Origin: Microbacterium sp. SZ1
GTDB lineage: Bacteria > Actinomycetota > Actinomycetes > Actinomycetales > Microbacteriaceae
Assembly (NCBI RefSeq): GCF_002362255.1
Contig: NZ_LPVV01000040.1
Span: forward strand, 62,001 to 126,000
Direction: 5' to 3'
Length of the DNA: 64,000 nt
Every line of letters starts with the position of its first letter. Position 1 is the first letter of the stretch. This document shows positions 23,798 to 32,453 of this stretch, in pieces. The notes under the pieces are model-generated. The model was not told the DNA's origin, did not search any database, and saw nothing but the letters and a program-made list of their open reading frames with translations. Position numbers and translations under genes: made by a program.

Positions 23798-25573
23798 TTG
23801 CATTTGAACTTCGTCATCGGCTACAAGTCCTTCGAGGCACTGCCTTCGTCAGCGGACCTTCCGAACTTCATGGTGGTCACCGGAGCCAACGGGTCTGGCA
23901 AGACTCAGTTTCTCGAGGCCCTGAACGTTGGCGCGTTCACCGGGGACTGGGATCGGTCGGTCGACCAGACGCTTCTTCTCAGCGCGGCTCAGCTGGGCGA
24001 GCCTGTATTCGAGTTGAGCGCGCAAGAACCACGACGCGCGGTCGTCGAGCGGTTCAAGGCTCAGGTCGACGGTTTCCTTCGTCCCAATGGCTATCGGCGC
24101 ACCTCCGACTTGGAAGGCATCTACGAGAACCTCCGGCTGAGCTTCGGGATTTCAGAAGGAGCAATGCGCGCTGCCGAAGCGCACGCAGGGAAACCCATCG
24201 AGGAATGGCAGTTGTCCGATTTCGAGCTATGGACCCCATTCGAACTCGGACACGGATTCTTTGGAATGGCCGTCACGGATGCGTTCACTCGGTATCAAGC
24301 CATGCTCACTGCGAACGACTTCAGGGCGTGGCGAGCCTCTCAGGGTAAAGCAGTAGATGCCTGGTTGACCGAAGAGCAGTTTCAGAGTGCGTATGGCCCG
24401 CCCCCGTGGGATCTGTTGAACGAGGTGCTCGTACACCTCGCTCTTCCGTATGAATTTGTGGCGCCGCCAATGGACCTCGATAACGGGCCGTTCTCGGTGC
24501 GCCTGCGCTCGCTCGCGGATGGCTTCGAGCTCGCCCCCGCCGACTTGTCCTCGGGCGAGAAGACACTCCTCCAGCTTGCGCTGTCGATGTACTCCGGCAC
24601 GCACCGCGCACAGGTCTCCCGGATTCCGAAAGTGCTTCTTCTCGATGAACCGGACGCTGCGTTGCATCCGTCGATGGTACGAAGCATGTTGGCAGTCATC
24701 CGAGAGGTCCTCGTCGAACGGCTCGACATGCGAGTGGTGATGACGACGCACTCGCCGACCACCGTGGCGCTGAGTCCCGACGATGCCATCTTTGTAATGG
24801 AACGCACGGGAGTGGAACGGCTCACGCGGGCGTCGAAGGATGCGGCGTTGCGTCGGCTGCTCGTCGGCGTCCCCGCCATCAGCGTCTCCGCGGAGAACCG
24901 TCGAGTCGTTCTCGTCGAGAGCCCGAACGATGCACGTTGGTACTCCAGCATTTACGCCGTCATCCAACCGACGCTGAGCTCGGAGCGGAGCTTGGAGTTC
25001 GTCGCTGCTGGTGGTTCCGGCCTCGCTGACGGGTGTGATGCGGTAGTGGGACTCGTTCACAAGCTTCGTTCCAACGGAAACCTCGCAGTGTGGGGCTTGG
25101 TGGACCGCGACAACCGCCATAGGGAGCCTTCCGACTCGGTCATTTTCAACGACGAGGGCTACTCCATTGAGAATCTGTTGTTGAACCCTCTCGCTATTGG
25201 ACTCCTGCTCTTGTCGGACAGCCACGCCGCTGCTGTTACAGCTGTCCCTGAATCTCGTTTCGTCGAGTTTCGACCTGTGGACGCCCAGGCCCTGGTTGAC
25301 GCCGTAAGTGCTCACGTTTTAGGGGACGCCGCTCGAGGTGTTACGCAGACCATGCGTTTCGCCGGAGGGCTCGAGATCGAAGTCCCGAGCTCATGGTTGT
25401 CTGGTCGGGGCCATGACCTTCACGATCTGATTCTCGAGAAGCTCAGCTGGCTGCGGCGATACGCGGCCCGAGATCGGCTCATCGATTCCGTCGTCAGTCG
25501 CGTCTTGGCGCAGTATCCGACCTTTGTGCCGATGTCGGTCGTTGGTACGGTTCGTCGGTTACTTGACGCCTAG
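23798..25573 (+). CDS. AAA ATPase fused to TOPRIM/DUF4435-like domain (PARIS-like or OLD-like defence protein)
   Basis: A 591-residue protein. The ATPase half has Walker A GANGSGKT (29-36), the ABC-type signature LSSGEK (250-255), Walker B VLLLDEPDAALHP (279-291) and the switch His318 in TTHSPT. The second half begins VVLVESPNDARWY with Glu374, continues to GLVDRDN with the Asp436-x-Asp438 metal motif, and then YSIENLLL (455-462). This is a TOPRIM nuclease pattern with DUF4435 flavour. The combination matches a fused AriA-AriB of the PARIS anti-phage system, and less closely class 1 OLD nucleases. It starts at TTG 23798, with GGGAG five bases upstream. It is monocistronic. Confidence 0.8.
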   Translation: MHLNFVIGYKSFEALPSSADLPNFMVVTGANGSGKTQFLEALNVGAFTGDWDRSVDQTLLLSAAQLGEPVFELSAQEPRRAVVERFKAQVDGFLRPNGYRRTSDLEGIYENLRLSFGISEGAMRAAEAHAGKPIEEWQLSDFELWTPFELGHGFFGMAVTDAFTRYQAMLTANDFRAWRASQGKAVDAWLTEEQFQSAYGPPPWDLLNEVLVHLALPYEFVAPPMDLDNGPFSVRLRSLADGFELAPADLSSGEKTLLQLALSMYSGTHRAQVSRIPKVLLLDEPDAALHPSMVRSMLAVIREVLVERLDMRVVMTTHSPTTVALSPDDAIFVMERTGVERLTRASKDAALRRLLVGVPAISVSAENRRVVLVESPNDARWYSSIYAVIQPTLSSERSLEFVAAGGSGLADGCDAVVGLVHKLRSNGNLAVWGLVDRDNRHREPSDSVIFNDEGYSIENLLLNPLAIGLLLLSDSHAAAVTAVPESRFVEFRPVDAQALVDAVSAHVLGDAARGVTQTMRFAGGLEIEVPSSWLSGRGHDLHDLILEKLSWLRRYAARDRLIDSVVSRVLAQYPTFVPMSVVGTVRRLLDA

Positions 25574-25662
25574 TTTCGTTGACCAGCCGCAGCGCCTGAC
25601 CGCAGTCGAGCGCAGACCAGACCAGACGGGTCCTCGCCAGAGGTGAGTCGGCTCCGGACGTT

Positions 25663-26043
25663 TCATGATCTCCATGCCCAGGCGTCGTGCTTGGCATCGC
25701 GCAACGCCTCCTCAAGGCGCCCCTCATAAAGCAAGGTGATGTTGCGCGGTGGGTCCTCGTCGGGTAGCGCGACGTTCAACCACTGCGCCCAGGTCCAGCT
25801 ATCGGCGGTCCCGGTCGCCAGGACGCGGAGAACTTCCTGTAGCCCCTCGACGATGCTCCCCTCCTGGAGCTGAAACGACGGGAACAGGTAGACGTCGTCG
25901 GATGTGTGCAGCATGAGGAGCCGTAGGTCGCTCCCGGCTTCCATGACCTCGGTCTCCGTCCACTCGAGGGCGCGGGCCATGCTCGCGACCGTGTAGCAGG
26001 GACCGACGATCTTGGCCCAGGGGTTTGGCTCGTCGTCGGTCAT
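25663..26043 (-). CDS. Possible MbcA/ParS-type antitoxin-like protein
   Basis: A 126-residue protein. The second half (FPSFQLQEGSIVEGLQEVLRVL, WTWAQWLNVALPDEDPP, LLYEGRLEEALRDA) follows the layout of MbcA/ParS toxin-binding domains: a W-L helix, a proline-rich turn, then a short helix ending in W. The first half is helical (YTVASMARALEWTETEV) and could be a degenerate helix-turn-helix. No RES-type toxin is adjacent. It is the last gene of a three-gene minus-strand operon, sharing ATGA with the metallophosphoesterase. The family assignment is tentative. Confidence 0.5.
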   Translation of the reverse strand: MTDDEPNPWAKIVGPCYTVASMARALEWTETEVMEAGSDLRLLMLHTSDDVYLFPSFQLQEGSIVEGLQEVLRVLATGTADSWTWAQWLNVALPDEDPPRNITLLYEGRLEEALRDAKHDAWAWRS

Positions 26044-27038
26044 GGCTTCCCCTCAGGATCGCGAGTGTGGCGCCGGCGGACGTCTTCGATGAGTTCGTCG
26101 AGGGTGCGGCGTCCGTCGACGTAGTCTTGCGCGTCGCGCAGAGCGTGGGTGCTGGGCTTGCGTCCGTCCAACGTTCCGTCGTGCAGCGATTCGGCAACGT
26201 TGCGGATCCGCCAGTCGCGGTCAATATCGGCGCGCTCGGACATCCCGCGGATCACCGCGAGACTGGGCGTTGCCATCTTCAGCGTGGCCATGTCGAGGAT
26301 CCCCAGGTTCCCCTCGTGGCCTTCTCGCCCGAGGCTGGCAACGCGTCTGCCGTCGTCGGTCTTTCCGCCGGCTGCGACATGCATGTGCCCGTGAGCGAGC
26401 AGCTCGGGGCGCACCGCGTTCCACACTTCGGTGATTCGAGCACGCGACGCTGCGGACGCTTCAAGCGCGGTTTCGGGGAATCGATGGGGATTTGTGCGCA
26501 GGATCTCGCGGACTGGACGAACTGGTGTACCCGCCGGGCCTTCGTGCGTGAGCATGAGGTCGGCAGGCCCTCCTGCGATGGCCGCAGCGACGTGGTCGTC
26601 GGTAACGCCCTCCTCCGGCCACCAAGTCGATCCTTCGATGCGGGACTGACGGTCGACCGACGCGGCCCCTCCCAGGGACAGAACCCGACGGCCGCCGATG
26701 GTCAAGCGAGCCGGTCGAGGGAGTAACCAGATCAGCTTCGAGACGCGTATAGCGTGACCGGGACGCTCGTCGAGGAGCGGGCTTATCTGGTTCCAGGGTT
26801 CGTGGTTGCCCAGGGTGACGAGAATTCGGTCGATGTCAGTTGCAGCGAACACGTCGTCGATCTCCGTTGGAGGCATCCACCAGTCGCCGAGGTGGAGCAA
26901 GGTCGTCACATCGGGCGCCATGTAGGGAAGCACACGGGCAATCGTGTGCGCCCATCCAACGTTGCCGTGCCAGTCTCCGCACACCGCAACTCGCTGATCC
27001 GGGAGGTCAAGGGTCGACGCGTGTTCGAGCACTCTCAT
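26040..27038 (-). CDS. Metallophosphoesterase
   Basis: A 332-residue calcineurin-type phosphoesterase with the complete metal site: GDWHGN (D-x-H, about 20-25), HLGDWW, LGNHEPW (GNHE), LMLTHEGP and HGHMHVAAG (GHxH). The last 70 residues (DIDRDWRIRNVAES... to the end) are an extra charged helical tail with no match I know. ATG 27038 overlaps the upstream stop (ATGA), and its own stop overlaps the next start. Substrate could be a phosphodiester in nucleotide or nucleic acid; this cannot be told here. Tight coupling between two non-enzymatic-looking genes suggests one functional unit. Confidence 0.82.
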   Translation of the reverse strand: MRVLEHASTLDLPDQRVAVCGDWHGNVGWAHTIARVLPYMAPDVTTLLHLGDWWMPPTEIDDVFAATDIDRILVTLGNHEPWNQISPLLDERPGHAIRVSKLIWLLPRPARLTIGGRRVLSLGGAASVDRQSRIEGSTWWPEEGVTDDHVAAAIAGGPADLMLTHEGPAGTPVRPVREILRTNPHRFPETALEASAASRARITEVWNAVRPELLAHGHMHVAAGGKTDDGRRVASLGREGHEGNLGILDMATLKMATPSLAVIRGMSERADIDRDWRIRNVAESLHDGTLDGRKPSTHALRDAQDYVDGRRTLDELIEDVRRRHTRDPEGKP

Positions 27039-27436
27039 CGCGCCCTCGCGGCCTGGCGTGCTCGCGACCGTGCGCGGAAGGTCGGCCCCACTCGCAGGCT
27101 GCGCTCCACGCCCGGATCCCAACTGATCCATCCGCCGCGTTTCCACTGAATCGCTACGTGCAGTCGGAACGCGTGGTGGATCGTCGCGCGAACGGGGTAT
27201 GTGAGGCCGGGGGGCCACTCGGGGTGCAGCTGGTCGTGCGGGAAGAGCTCAGCGAAAAGTTCCGAGAAAGTCGGGCCGCGGCCGGTGCGTCGCCGTACGC
27301 GGGCGATGAAGATGGCCGCGGTCAGGCCCATTTCGTCGGCTCGCTCGTCATCGGTGAGCGCTCTGAACGCCGCGATCCAAGCATCAGGTGCTTCGACCTC
27401 CACGGCGCTCCACCAGATCGGTCGGGGATCAGTCAC
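27035..27436 (-). CDS. Unrecognised 133-residue protein, first gene of metallophosphoesterase operon
   Basis: I do not recognise this protein. It begins MTDPRPIWWSAVEVEAPDAW. The middle (DERADEMGLTAAIFIARVRRRTGRGPTFSELF) looks like two helices that could be helix-turn-helix. The second half (IHHAFRLHVAIQWKRGGWISWD) has conserved-looking aromatic residues followed by a basic tail RARSRARQAARAR, suitable for nucleic acid contact. It is translationally coupled to the metallophosphoesterase. A -10 like CATAAT lies on the minus strand in the AT-rich stretch at about 27571-27600. Confidence 0.65.
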   Translation of the reverse strand: MTDPRPIWWSAVEVEAPDAWIAAFRALTDDERADEMGLTAAIFIARVRRRTGRGPTFSELFAELFPHDQLHPEWPPGLTYPVRATIHHAFRLHVAIQWKRGGWISWDPGVERSLRVGPTFRARSRARQAARAR

Positions 27437-27629
27437 TGCTACTCAACAATCGGGGTCGACCGGAACGGGACCTACGCATCGAGGCGACCCGGAGCCGATG
27501 CGCGGCGGCACACGTGCAGGTCGAGACGCGCGGAGCGTCAGTCGATGGAGTGAATGTTTCGTATGGCTGAACACGATTATGCCATATAGAAAAGGCCATG
27601 GGTCGGGGTAATCTCGTCAGGCTTGACCG

Positions 27630-27914
27630 GTGGGACGGCAAGACGCGAGCGCTAAGGCAGGTTGGGAGGCGTTCGCTGTCCAGCTGGGTCACAACCTTCA
27701 GCAAGCGCGGGTCGGACGAAGCATGACGCAGGGCTCGGTGGCTTACCGTGCAGGTCTAACTCGCTACACCTACCAGATGTATGAGTTGGGTAAGGCTCAA
27801 TCCCAGGGGCCCGCGAATCCGACTCTCAGAATTCTGCTGGCGCTGTCGCAGGTGCTCGAAGTTCCTCTTCACGAACTGTTACCCTCGGACGTCCCCGACG
27901 TGACGACTCGCTGA
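27630..27914 (+). CDS. XRE-family helix-turn-helix regulator
   Basis: A 94-residue single-domain DNA-binding protein. The helix-turn-helix spans about residues 20-80: NLQQARVGRSMTQGSVAYRAGLTRYTYQMYELGKAQ, then LRILLALSQVLEVPLHELLP. The only usable nearby start is GTG 27630, because an in-frame stop lies just upstream, and its ribosome site is weak (AGG). It is divergent from the three-gene operon, with about 190 bases between, and is a plausible regulator of it. Confidence 0.82.
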   Translation: MGRQDASAKAGWEAFAVQLGHNLQQARVGRSMTQGSVAYRAGLTRYTYQMYELGKAQSQGPANPTLRILLALSQVLEVPLHELLPSDVPDVTTR

Positions 27915-28132
27915 GCGCCTCGACACCGTACCGCCCGCGCAAGGCATCGAGGCGGGTGCGCGTCCATCATGAATTGCGGGGCGCAAAGTGGTCGGCCCGA
28001 CGTTCTCGGACGCATCGACGCCGCCCCCGTTCTGTGAGCGCTTCTCTCGTTCGTCAGATGTCTACTAGTCCTCTGCTTTCCCACCTGGCGCGCTACGATC
28101 TCTCAGATTCAATCACGCAAAGGAGAACTTGG

Positions 28133-29131
28133 ATGTCCGCGACGAAGCCGAAGCCAGTGTGGTCAAAACGCCATCGGCGCCTAATCGACGAGTCCTTTGA
28201 CTTCCTGCGTTCTTCGTCGCAACACCTCAGCAGGAACGTGGTGGTTCGCGGTATCCCAGTTATGGACGGAGACCGACGGATCATTTTTCGATACGGTGTG
28301 CGTGGAACTCTGATTCCCGACGATTTCATCGAGGACCTACGCGATATCCTCGGGAGGGCTCAGTCGGTCCTCGACATAGCGATGACTCAGGCAGTGACCG
28401 ACGCGGCTAATCCTCCGCTCACGGACAAGCAACGCCGTAACACCTACTTTCCTCTAGCGAATAGTGAGGCAGCCTGGAGGTCTATGCTCGGTCAGCCACA
28501 TGTCAAGGCGCTGCCTTCGAGAACTGTCCGTGCACTCCGCGCGATCCAACCGTTCGTGACGAGAGATCCTGTGATTTCCTTGTTTCATCAAGTGCATAAC
28601 TCGGACAAGCACGAAACTCCGCTAGTGCTAGGGGTGATACCCGATCCTGAGTTCATCATGATGTTCAGCGAGGTGGAGCCACGCACAAGTGAGCATTGGA
28701 TCGATTGGGTCGACCCGCTCCCAGAAGTCGAGAATCGTGTTGAATTCGCCTACTACCGGTGTGCTGACCCTATTACTCACGTTGGAATCGAGGAGATTCC
28801 ACTTGGGTTGGTCATTCGCGTTGAGAATGAGTGGCGAGACACTCAATATCTGCTTTGGGATGTTATGGAGTTTGTTACACGGGCGGCAGCCCTGCTGAGC
28901 GGGACTAGTCTCACACCAGCCAATCTGATGCGGAACATGTTCAACGCTGAACGTGCCCAGCTCGAGGCTTTCAAGTCGATGATGAGTGATGCATCCCGGA
29001 CTGGGACGAACACTGCGCCCCACGCCGAGCGGCTCTGGCAGCAGCGCGCTGAAGTGACGCGGCGGGCGGCACGGCGTTTCGCTGCCTGGAATGGATCTTT
29101 CCCGCCAGGTCACGAGGAAGATAGACGGTGA
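28133..29131 (+). CDS. Unrecognised 332-residue protein with HNSDKHE motif
   Basis: No family is recognised. The start ATG 28133 has AAGGAG seven bases upstream. The protein is soluble. A helical segment ending FHQVHNSDKHETPL (about 145-158) resembles the HNxDKH motif seen in several HEPN-like or helical-bundle proteins of unknown role. The middle is beta-rich with many Glu/Asp, and the C-terminus is helical with basic residues (RRAARRF). The gene has clearly more A/T-ending codons than its neighbours, a sign of recent transfer. It follows the XRE regulator and lies next to the core junction. Confidence 0.7.
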   Translation: MSATKPKPVWSKRHRRLIDESFDFLRSSSQHLSRNVVVRGIPVMDGDRRIIFRYGVRGTLIPDDFIEDLRDILGRAQSVLDIAMTQAVTDAANPPLTDKQRRNTYFPLANSEAAWRSMLGQPHVKALPSRTVRALRAIQPFVTRDPVISLFHQVHNSDKHETPLVLGVIPDPEFIMMFSEVEPRTSEHWIDWVDPLPEVENRVEFAYYRCADPITHVGIEEIPLGLVIRVENEWRDTQYLLWDVMEFVTRAAALLSGTSLTPANLMRNMFNAERAQLEAFKSMMSDASRTGTNTAPHAERLWQQRAEVTRRAARRFAAWNGSFPPGHEEDRR

Positions 29132-29529
29132 GAATAGCAGGTCTGCCTTGGCGCTATAAAGCGGTCGGAGGTGGTTCGACAGCAGACGGATCGCGTCTCG
29201 GGCGAGAATCTCTCGCGAACCATGTAAGCCGGATGGTCGACCACATCATCAGTCCTATCCGAGGCTGGAGCGCCGGTCCTCGAGACGATTCGCTTCTCGT
29301 GAGGGACGCGGCACTACGCTCGGATCCGTGCACACCGGGCGCGCAGCCCCAATAAGTGTCTCATCGACACCCGCTCAAGATTCTGCGTGGGCTGCCGGTA
29401 AGAGACATGAGACACGTAAAAAGCGATTCTTGTGCGCACCAGGTCGCTGTCACCGACGAGGCCCCGTCTCAGCAGCCGCGGCGGCGGGGCTTCGTCGTGT
29501 CCGGGCGCTGCGCAGAACCGGCGGCGGAG
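29132..29529. other. Junction stretch between accessory and core DNA, no convincing gene
   Basis: A weak 75-codon frame starting in a GTGA overlap at 29128 has poor composition and is not called. The inverted repeat at 29356-29415 lies here. After about 29430 the GC-rich hairpin GCCCCG...CGGGGC (about 29462-29489) probably ends transcription of the minus-strand gene at 29530. Confidence 0.5.
29356..29415. repeat. 9-bp perfect inverted repeat at the island/core junction
   Basis: GTGTCTCAT (29356-29364) and ATGAGACAC (29407-29415) are perfect inverted copies 42 bases apart. The left arm itself starts a smaller palindrome, GTGTC-TCATC-GACAC. It could be the relic end of an insertion sequence or an integration scar. 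No transposase is present. Confidence 0.5.
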
Positions 29530-30393
29530 TCAGCGGGGGCGGCCGAGCGCGTCGAGAGCGCTGCGCGCCGCTGCCACGGCATCCTCGGCCTGGTCGGCGG
29601 CTTGCGCGGCGTCTGCGCGGCGTTCCTTCGCTTTCGCGGCGTCGGCCTCGGCGTGCTTCGCTTCCCTTCGTGCGGCGGCGAGCTCCTTCTCGAGTTCGGA
29701 TACACGTGCGATGAGCTCGTCGGCTCGGCTCGCGGTCTCGTCCGCGACGCGTTCGGCCTTGGCGACATCTCGGGCAGCGCGTTCGTGCGCCTGCTCGGCC
29801 TCGCGCAGCGCGCGCTCCGCGTCTCGCCGTGCGCGGCGGGCTTTCAGCTCATCGGGCGGCGCCGGTGGTTCGACCGGTGCGGAGGGAGCGCCACCACCGA
29901 CGATCGTGTCCAGCGCGTCGGCGAAGGTCCCGGTGGGCTCGAGCTCCCGCACCAGCCGCCCCGAGGCCACGGCGGCCGCAGCATCGGGGTCGAAGAACGC
30001 CGCGGAGATCGTCTGCTGCACGGCATCCCTCGTCGACGGCGTGACCCGCTCGCCCCTCGACTCCGCGAGGTCCGCAGCGGCGGCCGCGAGCCGTGCGGTC
30101 AGCGCCCGACGGTCGCGTCCCAGCTGCGCGAGCGCTTTCGCGTCGAGATCCTCCTGCGCCTCGCGCAGCTCTGCGGCGAGCTGCAGGGCTTCGCCGAGCT
30201 GGGAGCCGCGCTCGCGCGCGAAGACGTTGACCACCCACGCGGCGACCGACGGCTTGCGCAGGGCGCGGATGCCAGCCACCAGGGCCTTGTCGGACGATTC
30301 GGCGGCACGCGCGTTGCGGGCGGCGATGAACTCGCCGAGCGGATGAGTGTAGAGCTCGGCCGCGATCTCGGAGAGGGAGGATGCCGCGCTCAT
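29530..30393 (-). CDS. Ala/Glu-rich coiled-coil protein of unknown function
   Basis: A 287-residue soluble protein. The N-terminal third is globular (ELYTHPLGEFIAARNARA, GIRALRKPSVAAWVVNVFARE). The C-terminal third (about 178-275) is a long Ala/Arg/Glu coiled coil. I recognise the type from actinobacterial cores (hypothetical protein with TPxxF..RN motif) but know no function. It runs toward the island junction with a hairpin after its stop. Confidence 0.72.
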   Translation of the reverse strand: MSAASSLSEIAAELYTHPLGEFIAARNARAAESSDKALVAGIRALRKPSVAAWVVNVFARERGSQLGEALQLAAELREAQEDLDAKALAQLGRDRRALTARLAAAAADLAESRGERVTPSTRDAVQQTISAAFFDPDAAAAVASGRLVRELEPTGTFADALDTIVGGGAPSAPVEPPAPPDELKARRARRDAERALREAEQAHERAARDVAKAERVADETASRADELIARVSELEKELAAARREAKHAEADAAKAKERRADAAQAADQAEDAVAAARSALDALGRPR

Positions 30394-30403
30394 GCGAGCG
30401 AGG

Positions 30404-30751
30404 TTACACCGCGGCGCCCGCGGCGGACTCGCCGACCTTGTCGATCGCCGCGGTCTCGGCCGGCTCGGGCACGAGGTACATCCCGGTCGGAGTGTTCGCC
30501 GTGTAGGCGAGCGCTTCGACCCAGGCGCGGTTGACGGAAGGGGAGCGGCTGCCGAAGTACTTGAAGACGATCGAGCTGCCGGAGTGGATCCAGACCGTGG
30601 TTCGTCCGCCGCCGACGCTGGAGTCCTCGCGCCACGAAAAGGGAAACGGCTCGCCTCGGCGGAGCTTCGCAGTCATGACCAGCTGAATGTGCGTGAGGGC
30701 GCGGTCCTCGATCTCGACCTTCGGTCCGCCTTCGTAGATGAACTTGCCCAT
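30404..30751 (-). CDS. Small conserved Microbacteriaceae protein (MGKFIYEG type)
   Basis: A 115-residue soluble protein starting MGKFIYEGGPKVEIEDRAL. The LTHIQLVMTAKLRRGEPFPFSW segment and TVWIHSGSSIVFKYFGS are characteristic of a family often labelled ATP-dependent DNA ligase or DUF7882 in Microbacteriaceae. It has no ligase motif, so that label is not supported. Function is unknown. Confidence 0.78.
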   Translation of the reverse strand: MGKFIYEGGPKVEIEDRALTHIQLVMTAKLRRGEPFPFSWREDSSVGGGRTTVWIHSGSSIVFKYFGSRSPSVNRAWVEALAYTANTPTGMYLVPEPAETAAIDKVGESAAGAAV

Positions 30752-30926
30752 GCTCGGTCCTCCTGCTGCGTCACCACGGGAGCCCGCGTCACAAGCCGCG
30801 ATCGAGGTGATCGCTGGGTGGAGACGTTCTCACTCTCACACGCGGCGGCAAGACCGGTATACCGAGATCGGGACGGGCGCGCCTGCTCTTCGCCCGGTGT
30901 AATCATGCGTGCGCGGAATGTGCTCT

Positions 30927-31496
30927 TCAGCCCGCCCAGTCGATGAGGATGAGTCCCTGCCGGGTGTCGGCGAACTTCACCCAGCCGTCGCCGAAAAGAT
31001 ACGTCATGCCGTAGCCGTCTTCGTCGGTTCCCATCGAGAACTGCGGGTTCTCGGTGAGATAGATCCCGTCCGACCCGTCTTCTCGAGTCCACCCCTCGCC
31101 GAGCAGCGAGGTCTGCGCGCGGGACGCGTCGTCGGGAGTGATCTCGGACCACCCGTAGAGCTGTCCGTGGTCGGATGCGACGCTGTAGTCGGCCCAGAAG
31201 CACAGCAGGCCGTCGGGCAGAGCGACGTCGCCGATCACGAACTCCTTCTCCTCGAACGTCCACCCCTGCGAGGTGAGGGCGTCGACGGTGCCCGGCGAGA
31301 TGATCGTGTCGCAGGCCGGCTCAGCGGCGTCAGCGGTCGGGGCCGGCGACGAGGCGGGCTCGGATGTCGCGCTCGTCGTCGGCGTCGCAGCCTCGGGTAT
31401 GGGCGAGGCCTCCGAGTCGGGCGTTGCTCCGCACGCCGTGAGAGCGAGCGCGAGAGCGAGGGCGCCGAACGCGGCGGCGGGGGTGAGGGGCTTCAT
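30927..31496 (-). CDS. Predicted secreted lipoprotein
   Basis: A 189-residue protein. A hydrophobic stretch ending LALTACGATPD gives a lipobox with Cys22. A Ser/Pro/Thr/Ala linker (about 25-58) is followed by a globular part with a Cys pair (ACDTII, LLCFWA) and several Trp/Tyr/Gly residues (QLYGWSEI, GMTYLFGDGWVKF). No family is recognised. Confidence 0.72.
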   Translation of the reverse strand: MKPLTPAAAFGALALALALTACGATPDSEASPIPEAATPTTSATSEPASSPAPTADAAEPACDTIISPGTVDALTSQGWTFEEKEFVIGDVALPDGLLCFWADYSVASDHGQLYGWSEITPDDASRAQTSLLGEGWTREDGSDGIYLTENPQFSMGTDEDGYGMTYLFGDGWVKFADTRQGLILIDWAG

Positions 31497-31510
31497 CGCT
31501 GGCTTCCGGG

Positions 31511-32308
31511 TCAGTCGTGCAGGAGCTCGAGGAACGCGTCGTGGAGGACGCCGTTGGTGGCGAGTGTCGACAGGTCCGAGATCGTCTCAGCGCCGTCGAA
31601 GCCGGTCATGCGTCCGCCGGCCTCGCGCACGATCGGCACGGCCGCGGCGATGTCGTACTCCTTGACGTCGAACTCGGCGACCATGTCGATGCGCCCCTCG
31701 GCGAGGAGCATGTAGGCGTAGATGTCGCCGTACGCGCGGTCGCGCCAGACCCGATCTGCGAGGCGCAGGAGCTGGTCGCGGTGGCCGGCACGCGTCCACT
31801 GGGCGATGCTCTGGAAGCTCACGCTGGCGTCGTCGAGCGAGTCGACCGCCGACACCTCGATGCGGCGTGGGTCATGATCGGTCGCGGTCCACGCGCCGAG
31901 GCCCGCAGCGCCCCACCACCGCCGTCCGAGTGCCGGCATGCTCACCACGCCGATCTGCGGCACTCCGTCGATCGCGAGCGCGATCATCGTGCCCCACAGA
32001 GGGACGCCCCGGAGGAAGTTCGCCGTGCCGTCGATCGGGTCGATGATCCACTGCCGGTGAGTGTCGCCCTCGGCGCCGAACTCCTCGCCGAAGACGCCGT
32101 CGTTCGGGCGCTCGGTCGACAGGACGTCGCGGATCCCGCGCTCGGTGGCGAGGTCGGCATCCGTGACGTGCGAGCTGTCCGCCTTCCTCGATACCTGCAG
32201 GTCGGCGGAGTCGAAGCGGGGCAGGGACTGCGCGTCGGCGGCGTCGGCCAGCCGAAGGGCGAGCTCGAGGTCGCGGGACAGGTCGGCGGCAGCGGGGGCG
32301 GCGGTCAC
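31511..32308 (-). CDS. hisN: Inositol monophosphatase-family enzyme, likely histidinol-phosphatase HisN
   Basis: A 265-residue Mg-dependent phosphatase. Metal ligands are FGEEFG (Glu pair), the DPIDGTANF motif and late WD-equivalent EYDIAAAVPIVREAGG. The length and the RADVVT-like start region (SHVTDADLATE) match actinobacterial HisN, which completes histidine synthesis at the L-histidinol-phosphate step. Inositol phosphatase activity cannot be excluded. It lies upstream of the lipoprotein gene on the same strand. Confidence 0.85.
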   Translation of the reverse strand: MTAAPAAADLSRDLELALRLADAADAQSLPRFDSADLQVSRKADSSHVTDADLATERGIRDVLSTERPNDGVFGEEFGAEGDTHRQWIIDPIDGTANFLRGVPLWGTMIALAIDGVPQIGVVSMPALGRRWWGAAGLGAWTATDHDPRRIEVSAVDSLDDASVSFQSIAQWTRAGHRDQLLRLADRVWRDRAYGDIYAYMLLAEGRIDMVAEFDVKEYDIAAAVPIVREAGGRMTGFDGAETISDLSTLATNGVLHDAFLELLHD

Positions 32309-32453
32309 GCCTCAAGGATAACCGGCGCCGTTTCCGGGCGAGCGGCAGCGGCGACATGCGGCGACACGCGCGGGCTTGAGGTGCCCGCGTCCCGATTTCC
32401 CCCAGCGCTGCTCGACTGGTAATGTAATTCCTCGGCCGGGGAAACCGGGCCAC

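Noticed and set aside
29128-29355. A 75-codon frame in GTGA overlap after the HNSDKHE gene
   Set aside because: The overlap looks suggestive, but the composition is not protein-like and no ribosome site or family pattern is seen.
30404-30751. ATP-dependent DNA ligase
   Set aside because: This label is used for the family in databases, but 115 residues contain no ligase KxDG motif.
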